NCBI GenBank assembly: GCA_964402995.1
Contig: CAYOEA010000002.1
Coordinates: 1 to 64,000, forward strand
From: GCA-2686295 sp964402995
Lineage (GTDB): Archaea > Nanobdellota > Nanobdellia > Woesearchaeales > GCA-2686295
Reading direction: 5' to 3'
Length of the DNA: 64,000 nucleotides
Under the pieces are notes generated by a model. It had not been told where the DNA came from. It saw nothing but the letters and a program-made list of their open reading frames with translations, and made no database searches. This document shows positions 17,884-25,248 of this stretch, one piece after another. The number at the start of each line of letters is the position of its first letter. Positions within the stretch are counted from its first letter, which is position 1. A program made the position numbers and the translations under genes.

Positions 17884-18858
17884 ATGTTTGACGTATTTGG
17901 AATAGGAAACCCATTATTGGATGCAATAGTGAAAGTAGATGATAAACATCTTGTAGAATTAGATCTACGGAAAGGAACAATGCACTTAGTAGATAATCAA
18001 GTATCAAAAGAAACTCTTGAAAAGTTTAAAGATCATGAAATCACATTCATACCAGGCGGAGATGTTGTAAATACTATGTCTGGAATTGCGAACTTAGGTG
18101 GAAAAACAATCTTTTGTGGAAAAGTTGGAATTGACAAACATGGAATGATAATTGAACAAACCATGAATGATGATAATATAAAGCCAGTACTTGTGCAAGG
18201 AAACGTTCAAACAGGAACTTGCATTTCATTAGTAACACCTGATAATGAAAGAACTATGATCACTGATTTAGGCGCAGCAATTACATTCAAAGAAAAAGAA
18301 TTAATTCTTGACGATGTTAAAAGAAGTAAACTAGTTTATGTTACTGGATATTTCTTAGAAGATGAAGTGTTACGGACAATATCCTTGCGAGTTTTAGAAG
18401 AAGCTAAGAAACATGGAAAGCTAATTGCAATAGATGTGTCTGACTCTGCATTAATAGAAAGAACAAATGGTAAAATCCAAGAAATAATTGAAAAATATGC
18501 TGATATAGTATTTGCAAATGAAGAAGAAGTAAAAGCACTAACAGGAAAATCAGAAGAAGAAGGATTAGAAGAATTATCAAAAGTTACAAAGATTGCAATT
18601 GTAAAGATTGGTAAAAAAGGCGCATTAGTAAAAGAAAATGATAAGGTTTTCAAAGTACCAGGATTCGAAGTAAAAGCAATCGATACAACTGGAGCTGGAG
18701 ATAACTTTGCAGCAGGATTCTTATATGGAATTACTAATGGTTATACTTCAGAACAATCTGCAAGAATAGGCAATTATGTCGCATCAAGAGCAGTATTACA
18801 ATATGGTGGTCGACTAAAAGATTCATTAAAAAAAGATATTAAAGCATTATTTGAATAA
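17884..18858 (+). CDS. PfkB-family nucleoside kinase, adenosine-kinase-like
   Basis: A 324-residue ribokinase-fold enzyme. It has the N-terminal GIGNPLLDAIV strand, the PGGDVVNT substrate-binding Gly pair near residue 58, and the anion-hole and catalytic base motif DTTGAGDNFAAGFL near residue 265. The NERTMITDLGAA segment near residue 120 is typical of the adenosine-kinase branch. It is followed within 1 nt by an MTA phosphorylase and then an MTA/SAH deaminase, so a nucleoside substrate is much more likely than a hexose. Adenosine or inosine would be reasonable, but specificity is inferred. Confidence 0.82.
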   Translation: MFDVFGIGNPLLDAIVKVDDKHLVELDLRKGTMHLVDNQVSKETLEKFKDHEITFIPGGDVVNTMSGIANLGGKTIFCGKVGIDKHGMIIEQTMNDDNIKPVLVQGNVQTGTCISLVTPDNERTMITDLGAAITFKEKELILDDVKRSKLVYVTGYFLEDEVLRTISLRVLEEAKKHGKLIAIDVSDSALIERTNGKIQEIIEKYADIVFANEEEVKALTGKSEEEGLEELSKVTKIAIVKIGKKGALVKENDKVFKVPGFEVKAIDTTGAGDNFAAGFLYGITNGYTSEQSARIGNYVASRAVLQYGGRLKDSLKKDIKALFE

Positions 18859-18859
18859 A

Positions 18860-19564
18860 ATGAAAATTGGAATAATAGGAGGGACTGTACTTTTTGATAC
18901 AAACTTATTAAATAAATCCATTAAAAAAAAAATTAAAACAGAATATGGAATTGTTGAAATTTTAAATCAAAAAGATATCTTCTTTATTCAACGTCATGGA
19001 AATAAAAATCATCCACCACACATGGTCAATTATAAGGCAAATATTATGGCCTTTAAGAAATTAGGCGTAACAAAAATTATTGCAATAAATTCTGTTGGAA
19101 GTTTAAATAAAAAATTATCCCCTGGTAAAATTATGATTCCAGATGACTACATAAATACTTTTGATGTAATGACTTTTTTTGATGAGGAACTTAAACATAT
19201 AACACCCACGATGCACAATTCTCTTCGAGAAACAATTATTAAAATTGCTAAAAAAAGTAAAATAAAACTTATTAGTAAAGGAATTTATTTTAATTCTAAA
19301 GGTCCTCGATTTGAAACTAAATCAGAGATTAATATGTTTAAAAAGTTTGCAGAGATAATAGGAATGACTATGGCTAATGAAGCAACATTAGCTCAAGAAT
19401 TAGATTTAGAATATGCTGCCATTTGCTCAATTGATAATTATGCACACGGACTAATTAATAAAAAACTCAATTATGAAACAATGCTTGAAATCTCAAAAAA
19501 TAATTCTAATAAAATTATTAATTTAATAAATAAAGTCTTAGAGGAACTTAAATGTCAATTATAA
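18860..19564 (+). CDS. S-methyl-5'-thioadenosine / purine nucleoside phosphorylase
   Basis: This 234-residue trimeric-type phosphorylase splits MTA or a purine nucleoside with phosphate. It has the IGIIGGT phosphate loop at the N-terminus, QRHGNKNHPPH near residue 44, INSVGSL, GPRFETKSE near residue 150 and MTMANEATLA, the nucleoside-binding site. It is about 30 residues shorter than most MTA phosphorylases. A TTG at 18851 is also in frame but overlaps the kinase; ATG 18860 follows the kinase stop by 1 nt and is preferred. It forms the middle of the salvage operon. Confidence 0.85.
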   Translation: MKIGIIGGTVLFDTNLLNKSIKKKIKTEYGIVEILNQKDIFFIQRHGNKNHPPHMVNYKANIMAFKKLGVTKIIAINSVGSLNKKLSPGKIMIPDDYINTFDVMTFFDEELKHITPTMHNSLRETIIKIAKKSKIKLISKGIYFNSKGPRFETKSEINMFKKFAEIIGMTMANEATLAQELDLEYAAICSIDNYAHGLINKKLNYETMLEISKNNSNKIINLINKVLEELKCQL

Positions 19565-20802
19565 TAAAAAATTGTTTGCATGATAACAAACAAAAAGATA
19601 TTTACATTGAAAATAATATAATTTCTGAAATTTCCAACAATATTAATGTTGAAGCAGAACATAAAATCGACGGAAAAAATAAAGCAATTATACCTTCATT
19701 TATGAATTCCCATAGTCATGCTGCAATGACTTTATTTAGAGGCTATGGTGATGATCTTAAACTAATGGACTGGTTACAAAATCGAATATGGCCTAACGAA
19801 GCTAAAATGACTGAGAAAATTGTTTATCAAGGTTCAAAACTCGCATGCCTTGAAATGATAAAATCAGGCACAACAATGTTTAATGATATGTATTGGCACT
19901 TTAAAGGAACCGCCAAAGCAGTTGAAGAAACAGGAATGAGAGCTGCGTTAAATGCAGTATTTATTGATCTCGCTGATAAAAATAAAGCCAATGAACAAAT
20001 AAACATCAATAAAAAACTATATGAAGAATATAAAAATCATAAACAAATACAATTTAGTTTAGGGCCACATTCAATATACACTGTTTCAAAAGAATCGCTT
20101 ATCTGGGCTAAAGAATTTGCAGAAAAACATAATTTAAAACTTCACATTCATGTTTCTGAAAATGAAGCTGAAGTAAAAGATTGTATTAAAGAACATGGAA
20201 TGAGACCAATTGAGTACTTGAATGAAATTGGTTTTTTATCATCAAATGTTATTGCAGCACATACAGTATGGGTTAATAAAAAAGAAGTAGATATTCTTGC
20301 TAAAAACAATGTAAGCATAGCGTATAATCCAGTTTCTAATATGAAATTAGCAGTAAATAATGTTTTTCCTTATAAATTATTTAAACAAAATAAAGTCAAT
20401 ATTTGTTTAGGAACTGATAGTGCTGCTTCAAATAATAATTTAAGCATGTTTGATACAATGAAATTTGCATCTTTAATTCAAAAACATCACTACAATGACC
20501 CTACAGTGTTAAGAGCAAATGAATGTTTCAAAATGGCTACAAGAAATGGATTTAAATTCTTTGGATTAAATGCTGGTGAAATAAAAGAAGGCATGCTAGC
20601 GGATTTTAACTTAATTAAATTAAAAATGCCTGAAATGATTCCAAACCATAATTTAATCTCGAATGTAGTGTATGCTGCAAATGGTTCTTGTGTAAATACA
20701 ACTGTTTGTAATGGTAAGATTTTAATGAATGATAGGGTTGTAAAAAATGAAGAAGAAATCGTGAATGAAGCAATACAAACTGCAAAAGAATTTCTTAATT
20801 AA
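19552..20802 (+). CDS. 5-methylthioadenosine / S-adenosylhomocysteine deaminase family amidohydrolase
   Basis: A 416-residue amidohydrolase of the MtaD/SahH-deaminase group. Metal ligands are visible as HSH in NSHSHAAMT near residue 56, HIHVSENEAE near 198, a further His in AAHTVW, and the Asp of CLGTDSAAS near 288. It deaminates MTA, SAH or 5'-deoxyadenosine to the inosine form, which the neighbouring phosphorylase can then cleave. The start overlaps the phosphorylase gene by 13 nt. In methanogens the homologue DadD clears 5'-deoxyadenosine made by radical SAM enzymes; that could also apply here, given the radical SAM gene in the window. Confidence 0.87.
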   Translation: MSIIIKNCLHDNKQKDIYIENNIISEISNNINVEAEHKIDGKNKAIIPSFMNSHSHAAMTLFRGYGDDLKLMDWLQNRIWPNEAKMTEKIVYQGSKLACLEMIKSGTTMFNDMYWHFKGTAKAVEETGMRAALNAVFIDLADKNKANEQININKKLYEEYKNHKQIQFSLGPHSIYTVSKESLIWAKEFAEKHNLKLHIHVSENEAEVKDCIKEHGMRPIEYLNEIGFLSSNVIAAHTVWVNKKEVDILAKNNVSIAYNPVSNMKLAVNNVFPYKLFKQNKVNICLGTDSAASNNNLSMFDTMKFASLIQKHHYNDPTVLRANECFKMATRNGFKFFGLNAGEIKEGMLADFNLIKLKMPEMIPNHNLISNVVYAANGSCVNTTVCNGKILMNDRVVKNEEEIVNEAIQTAKEFLN

Positions 20803-21914
20803 ATATCAACAGTTATAGTTCCATTTTTATCATCAATTAATTTAATTGTTTTATGTCCTTTTAATTTCTCTTTAATTTCTTCCCAAGTATGTTTTTTTCT
20901 AATAAGATTAAGTTCTTTAAGAATAGCATCTAGTTCTTGATACCTATGATATATGGCTTCGCCTTTTTCTTGATTCTCTTTTGCACTTACTTCTAAACCT
21001 TTAATTGTTCTTTTCTGTTGATTAACAATACGTTTAATTTTATCTAAAGCGCTATTTCTAGTGGATAATTGTGCATCAGTATGTGATGAAAGAATTTTTT
21101 TTGAAAATACTGAATCAATTGCCGTTGAAAAGGTTTCAAAAGATTTTGTTTCTTCAGATTCACAATTAGTTGATTCCAATTTAAAAGGAAATATTTCAGA
21201 TTTACAAACAATAGGATTTAATGAAGATCCTTTCTTTATAAGATCTTGAAGGCTAGAAAATAATTTCTTAAGATCGGTCTTTGTAAATTTTTCTTTTGAA
21301 TCATCAATTTTTGCAAGAGCACATAATTCTCGCGCATATAAACCGCCAAAGCCAAGACCTACAGCCAAAGATTTAACACCCATATTAAGTTCTGATTTTG
21401 AAATGATATCTGAGAATTCTTCAAAAGTAATTTTTGGAGTATTTGTTTGTCTTGGAGGAAGCTCATAAGGAATACCTCCTCTAACAGTTCTATCTTTCCA
21501 TCTATGAGAATCAAAAGCACTAATAATCTTTCTTTCTGAATCACACAAAATCACATTCCCATTTTGAAATAATTCAACCATAAGATAATAAGTATCTTCT
21601 TTGGTTTCAATTTTAAATTCTAATATTCTTTCAAAATCAATTTGTTCTATAGATCGAATAACAGCGCCTGCAAGTCTTTTTCTAAGAAACATACAAAAGC
21701 CAGGAGGAGTTGTAGGAAACTGCTCTTTAAATTCTGTTAAATAAACTAAACTTGGCAAAGATATTTTTAGAAGGTTTTTCCCTTTACCTGAAACATGAGC
21801 AATAATAAGAAATTCTTTATCCATTTGAAATATTTTATCAATTCTAGAGTTTTCAAATATCTTTAACTCAGGTAAGATAAAATATAAATCCAATGATGAT
21901 GTTTCATCCTTCAT
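20799..21914 (-). CDS. NFACT-N domain protein, truncated Rqc2/NEMF relative lacking NFACT-R
   Basis: This 371-residue protein has the NFACT-N fold of Rqc2/FbpA proteins, including SRIDKIFQ, the PGFCMFLRKRLAG segment near residue 70 and SFDSHRWKDRTVRGG near 155. A helical region with GFGGLYARELC (helix-hairpin-helix) follows, then a coiled coil at about 285-345. Full-length archaeal Rqc2 is about 650 residues and ends in NFACT-R. Here the protein stops soon after the coiled coil and runs into the convergent deaminase gene with a 4-nt overlap. So the NFACT-R part is absent, or encoded elsewhere. The role would be on stalled large ribosomal subunits. Confidence 0.75.
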   Translation of the reverse strand: MKDETSSLDLYFILPELKIFENSRIDKIFQMDKEFLIIAHVSGKGKNLLKISLPSLVYLTEFKEQFPTTPPGFCMFLRKRLAGAVIRSIEQIDFERILEFKIETKEDTYYLMVELFQNGNVILCDSERKIISAFDSHRWKDRTVRGGIPYELPPRQTNTPKITFEEFSDIISKSELNMGVKSLAVGLGFGGLYARELCALAKIDDSKEKFTKTDLKKLFSSLQDLIKKGSSLNPIVCKSEIFPFKLESTNCESEETKSFETFSTAIDSVFSKKILSSHTDAQLSTRNSALDKIKRIVNQQKRTIKGLEVSAKENQEKGEAIYHRYQELDAILKELNLIRKKHTWEEIKEKLKGHKTIKLIDDKNGTITVDI

Positions 21915-21936
21915 AGAGTATAAAAACGAATGTGAT

Positions 21937-21944
21937 TATATAAA
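21937..21944 (-). promoter_or_regulatory. TATA box of the NFACT gene
   Basis: The minus strand reads TTTATATA, centred 26-27 bp upstream of ATG 21914, matching a leaderless start. Confidence 0.5.
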
Positions 21945-21993
21945 TATTTATCATAATTAAGCATCATTATACAGAAAAGATAAAAGAATAGAT

Positions 21994-23814
21994 TTATTCT
22001 ACAGTTACACTTTTTGCGAGATTTCTAGGTTTATCAACATTACAACCTTTGATATCTGCAATATGATACGCAAGTAGTTGAAGCGGAATAGAATTAATTA
22101 TAGGAGTTAATGAGTCTATTGTTTCAGGAACATAAATTACATGTTCTGCAAGACGTTTTATACCTTGATCTTCTTTTGAAGCTATCACAATTATTCTACC
22201 ATTTCTAGATTTTACTTCTTCAAGGTTAGATAAAACTTTTTCATAAGTTTCTGCAGATTTATTTGCAATTAAAACAACAGGCATATCCTTATCGATTAAA
22301 GCGATAGGGCCATGTTTCATTTCAGCAGCAGGATATCCTTCCGCATGAATATAAGATATCTCTTTAAGCTTTAAAGCACCTTCAAGAGCAACAGGAAAAT
22401 TAATATCTCTACCTAAATATAAGAAATGATTCGAGTATGTGAATTCTTTTGCAATTTTAAGAATTTCATCATTTAATTTAAGACAAGAATCTATTTTTTC
22501 TGGAAGAGCAATCATTTCTTTTAATATAACACTTGGATCAAACTTTTCAAATTTAAGTTTAGCAATGTAAATCCCCATAAGATGAAGAGCCATAACTTGA
22601 CTTGTGAAAGCTTTAGTACTTGCAACACCAATCTCAGGTCCTGCATGCAAATAAATTCCACCTTCAACTTCTCTTGAGATAGTACTACCAACAACATTGA
22701 CAATTCCAAGTGTGTTTGCACCTAGCTTCTTTGCTTCCCTAAGAGCAGCCAGAGTATCAGCAGTTTCACCAGACTGACTAAGAGCGATAACTAAGTCGCC
22801 ATGTTTTACTACAGGATTTCGATATCTAAACTCGGAAGCATATTCAACATTAATAGGAATTTTTAAAAGCCTTTCAAAAAGATATTTTGCAACTTGACAC
22901 GCATGCCAAGATGTGCCACACGCAACAAAAGTTATTCTTTCAAGAGACTTGTAATAAGTGTCAGGAAAACCCATGCCACCTAATTGTACATTCGAGAAAT
23001 CAGATTTAATTCTTCCTCTAATAACATTCTTTAAAGTTTCAGATTGTTCAAATATTTCTTTAAGCATAAAATGTTTGAAACCTTTTTTCTCTAAAGCTTC
23101 AAGTTTCAGATTAACAGTTTCAATATCTCTGTCTTGACTTTTAAGATCTAAGTCTTTTATTTCATATTTCTCTTTTGATAAAGATATAAGATCACCATCT
23201 TTAAGATAAATAACACTATTTGTATATTCAATTATAGCAGAAACATCTGATGCTAAAAGTAACTCATTTTCTCCAACGCCCAAAACTAAAGGACTGCCCT
23301 TTCTTGCTGCAATTATTTTATTTTCATTAATTGATAAGACTACAAGGCCATAAGTTCCTTTAACTAAAGATAAAGCTTTTACAACCGCAGATTCTAAATC
23401 ATCTGAGTAATACTTTTGAATAAGATTTGCTAAAACTTCTGAATCAGTTTCTGATTGAAAATTAAATCCTTCAGAAATTAATATTTCTTTTAATTCAAAG
23501 AAGTTTTCTATAATGCCATTATGAACTATGGATATTGATCCATCAGAAGATGAATGAGGGTGTGCATTAGTTTCTGAAACTCCACCATGAGTGGCCCATC
23601 TAGTATGACCAATTCCAATTGTCCCTGAAAGTTCTTTATCTTTTGTTTTTAATTCAAGATTAGATATCTCACCAACAGCACATAAAGTAGTCAAAGAACC
23701 ATTTTTTATAGTGATGCCCGCAGAATCATAACCTCTATATTCAAGGCGTTTAAGCCCGCTTAAAAGCACTGGAAGAGCTTCTTTAGAACCAATGTAACCT
23801 ACAATCCCGCACAT
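21994..23814 (-). CDS. glmS: Glutamine-fructose-6-phosphate aminotransferase (isomerising)
   Basis: A complete 606-residue GlmS that makes glucosamine-6-phosphate, the entry to UDP-GlcNAc and to nonulosonates. The nucleophilic Cys2 follows the start Met (CGIVGYIG). The glutaminase domain (1-235) has GHTRWATHG and HNGIIEN. Two SIS domains follow, with ACGTSWHA, LSQSGETADT and STKAFTSQ, and the conserved end KPRNLAKSVTVE. It lies 1 nt after a sugar-1-phosphate nucleotidyltransferase, so the pair provides activated amino sugar for the surface glycan genes. Confidence 0.96.
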   Translation of the reverse strand: MCGIVGYIGSKEALPVLLSGLKRLEYRGYDSAGITIKNGSLTTLCAVGEISNLELKTKDKELSGTIGIGHTRWATHGGVSETNAHPHSSSDGSISIVHNGIIENFFELKEILISEGFNFQSETDSEVLANLIQKYYSDDLESAVVKALSLVKGTYGLVVLSINENKIIAARKGSPLVLGVGENELLLASDVSAIIEYTNSVIYLKDGDLISLSKEKYEIKDLDLKSQDRDIETVNLKLEALEKKGFKHFMLKEIFEQSETLKNVIRGRIKSDFSNVQLGGMGFPDTYYKSLERITFVACGTSWHACQVAKYLFERLLKIPINVEYASEFRYRNPVVKHGDLVIALSQSGETADTLAALREAKKLGANTLGIVNVVGSTISREVEGGIYLHAGPEIGVASTKAFTSQVMALHLMGIYIAKLKFEKFDPSVILKEMIALPEKIDSCLKLNDEILKIAKEFTYSNHFLYLGRDINFPVALEGALKLKEISYIHAEGYPAAEMKHGPIALIDKDMPVVLIANKSAETYEKVLSNLEEVKSRNGRIIVIASKEDQGIKRLAEHVIYVPETIDSLTPIINSIPLQLLAYHIADIKGCNVDKPRNLAKSVTVE

Positions 23815-23815
23815 C

Positions 23816-24514
23816 TTAGAAATTCCTCCTCACATAATCTTCAACTTTTGAAACATCCTTTGGCATTCCTAAATCAACATATTCATCTTGAAGAGTTTTA
23901 ACTTTAACTTTGCCTTGTTTTACTAAATACATGATGGCATCAGGTAATTCATATTCACCTCTTGAAGATAAAGAAATATTTTTTAGTGCTTTGAATATTT
24001 CGGGCGTAAATTTGTATAAACCTGCATTAATAATATTGGTGGGTGGTGCATCTGGTTTTTCAATTATTTCAGTTAAAAACTCACCATCTGTTTTTAAAAC
24101 TCCAAACTTTTCAGGATGGTCATGTTCTAAGCCATAAATATAAGAAAACTCATCATCAAGTTCTAAAGATTTTAAATCATTTATTGAGAAAAGATTATCA
24201 CCGTTAATAACTGCAAAATTTCCTTGAATAAAAGGCTCAACAATCAATACTGCATGACCAGTTCCTTTAGCTTCTTTTTGATCCACTAAAATAACTTCAA
24301 AAGGAAAATCACTTTCATTAACAAAAGCTTCAACTTGTTCTTTTAGATAATTAACAACTAAAAATACTTTCTCAAAACCTAATTGTTCTAAATTCTTGAA
24401 AAAATAATATAAGAAAGGTTTGCCATTTATTTCTATTAAAGGCTTTGGAGTGTTTTTTGTTAAAGGTAAAAGACGTGTTCCTTTACCTGCTGCCAAAATT
24501 ATAACTTGTTTCAA
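23816..24514 (-). CDS. Sugar-1-phosphate nucleotidyltransferase (GlmU/RmlA N-domain type)
   Basis: This 232-residue GT-A-fold transferase begins IILAAGKGTRLLPLTKNTPKPLIEI, with the nucleotide-binding motif in residues 6-24, followed by GTGHAV, the metal-binding VINGDNL near residue 98, IIEKPD and NAGLY. The order is that of GlcNAc-1-P uridylyl- or glucose-1-P thymidylyltransferases. It lacks the left-handed beta-helix acetyltransferase domain present in many archaeal bifunctional forms, so glucosamine-1-P acetylation must be done elsewhere. It is co-transcribed with glmS. UTP, GTP or TTP specificity cannot be read. Confidence 0.85.
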   Translation of the reverse strand: MKQVIILAAGKGTRLLPLTKNTPKPLIEINGKPFLYYFFKNLEQLGFEKVFLVVNYLKEQVEAFVNESDFPFEVILVDQKEAKGTGHAVLIVEPFIQGNFAVINGDNLFSINDLKSLELDDEFSYIYGLEHDHPEKFGVLKTDGEFLTEIIEKPDAPPTNIINAGLYKFTPEIFKALKNISLSSRGEYELPDAIMYLVKQGKVKVKTLQDEYVDLGMPKDVSKVEDYVRRNF

Positions 24515-24699
24515 AATTTCACCTTATTAAATTTTGAGACATTCCAAAAAATCAGTTTTTTAAAATTCTTGTTATGTTTCATTTTGATTATTTTACAAAA
24601 TTAAACTTTAAAAATATTTTATTTCTATATGTTTAATTATATCACCATTTAATAAAAAATAAAGATTATAGATTTATATATTTTTTCTATAAAATTCTT

Positions 24700-25239
24700 C
24701 TAAGAAAAAGTAATCCCTTCGTCTTGAACTTTAACTGCTAAAGCAAAAAAATAATCACTAAGACGATTAATATAACGATAAACTTCTTCACGAATATCTT
24801 TTTGTCTAAGATGGCCTGTTAAAGTTCTTTCAAGTTTTCTAGTTCTGACTCTTGCTTCATTAATTTCAATAGCTGCTAAATTACTAAATCTTTGAAAACC
24901 ATCTAAAGATAAAGAAAAATCATTGATTTCTTGCTCTAATTCTTCTACATGAACATCAGAAATAGGATTTGTTACAAATCCCCCAATATCAGATTGAGAA
25001 ATCTCACCACCTAATTGCCAAAGAAGAGTTTGAACATTATGAAGTCGATTCTTTTGTTCATGTAAACGCTCACTATAAAGTGAAAAAGCAATTAATTTGT
25101 CAATACAAGTTTGTAAAGAATCTATATCGCCATTCACTTCAATAAGACAATCATCCTTATTAACACGTGCACCATCAAGAGTACGTGTTTGACCAGTGTC
25201 TCCATATTTAGTGAATATTGGTGATAAGTTCTTTTCCAT
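24700..25239 (-). CDS. pduO: ATP:cob(I)alamin adenosyltransferase, PduO type
   Basis: This 179-residue protein opens with FTKYGDTGQTRTLDGARVNKD-type sequence (TKxGDxGxT plus the Arg/Lys ATP site) and carries RVRTRKLERTL near residue 130 and the YRYINRLSDYFF helix, all characteristic of PduO-type enzymes. It transfers adenosyl from ATP to cobalamin and so makes the AdoCbl that the next upstream gene, a B12-dependent ribonucleotide reductase, needs. The two genes are 9 bp apart in the same operon, a direct functional pairing. Confidence 0.92.
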   Translation of the reverse strand: MEKNLSPIFTKYGDTGQTRTLDGARVNKDDCLIEVNGDIDSLQTCIDKLIAFSLYSERLHEQKNRLHNVQTLLWQLGGEISQSDIGGFVTNPISDVHVEELEQEINDFSLSLDGFQRFSNLAAIEINEARVRTRKLERTLTGHLRQKDIREEVYRYINRLSDYFFALAVKVQDEGITFS

Positions 25240-25248
25240 ATTTAAACC

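Noticed and set aside
20799..20860. Frameshift truncating the NFACT protein
   Set aside because: The stop overlaps the convergent, intact deaminase gene, and no NFACT-R-like sequence appears in any frame beyond it.
24515..24699. Hidden gene in the 185-bp gap upstream of the nucleotidyltransferase
   Set aside because: Sequence is almost pure A/T without an ORF, GC-rich island or repeat; only promoter-like TATA runs are visible.
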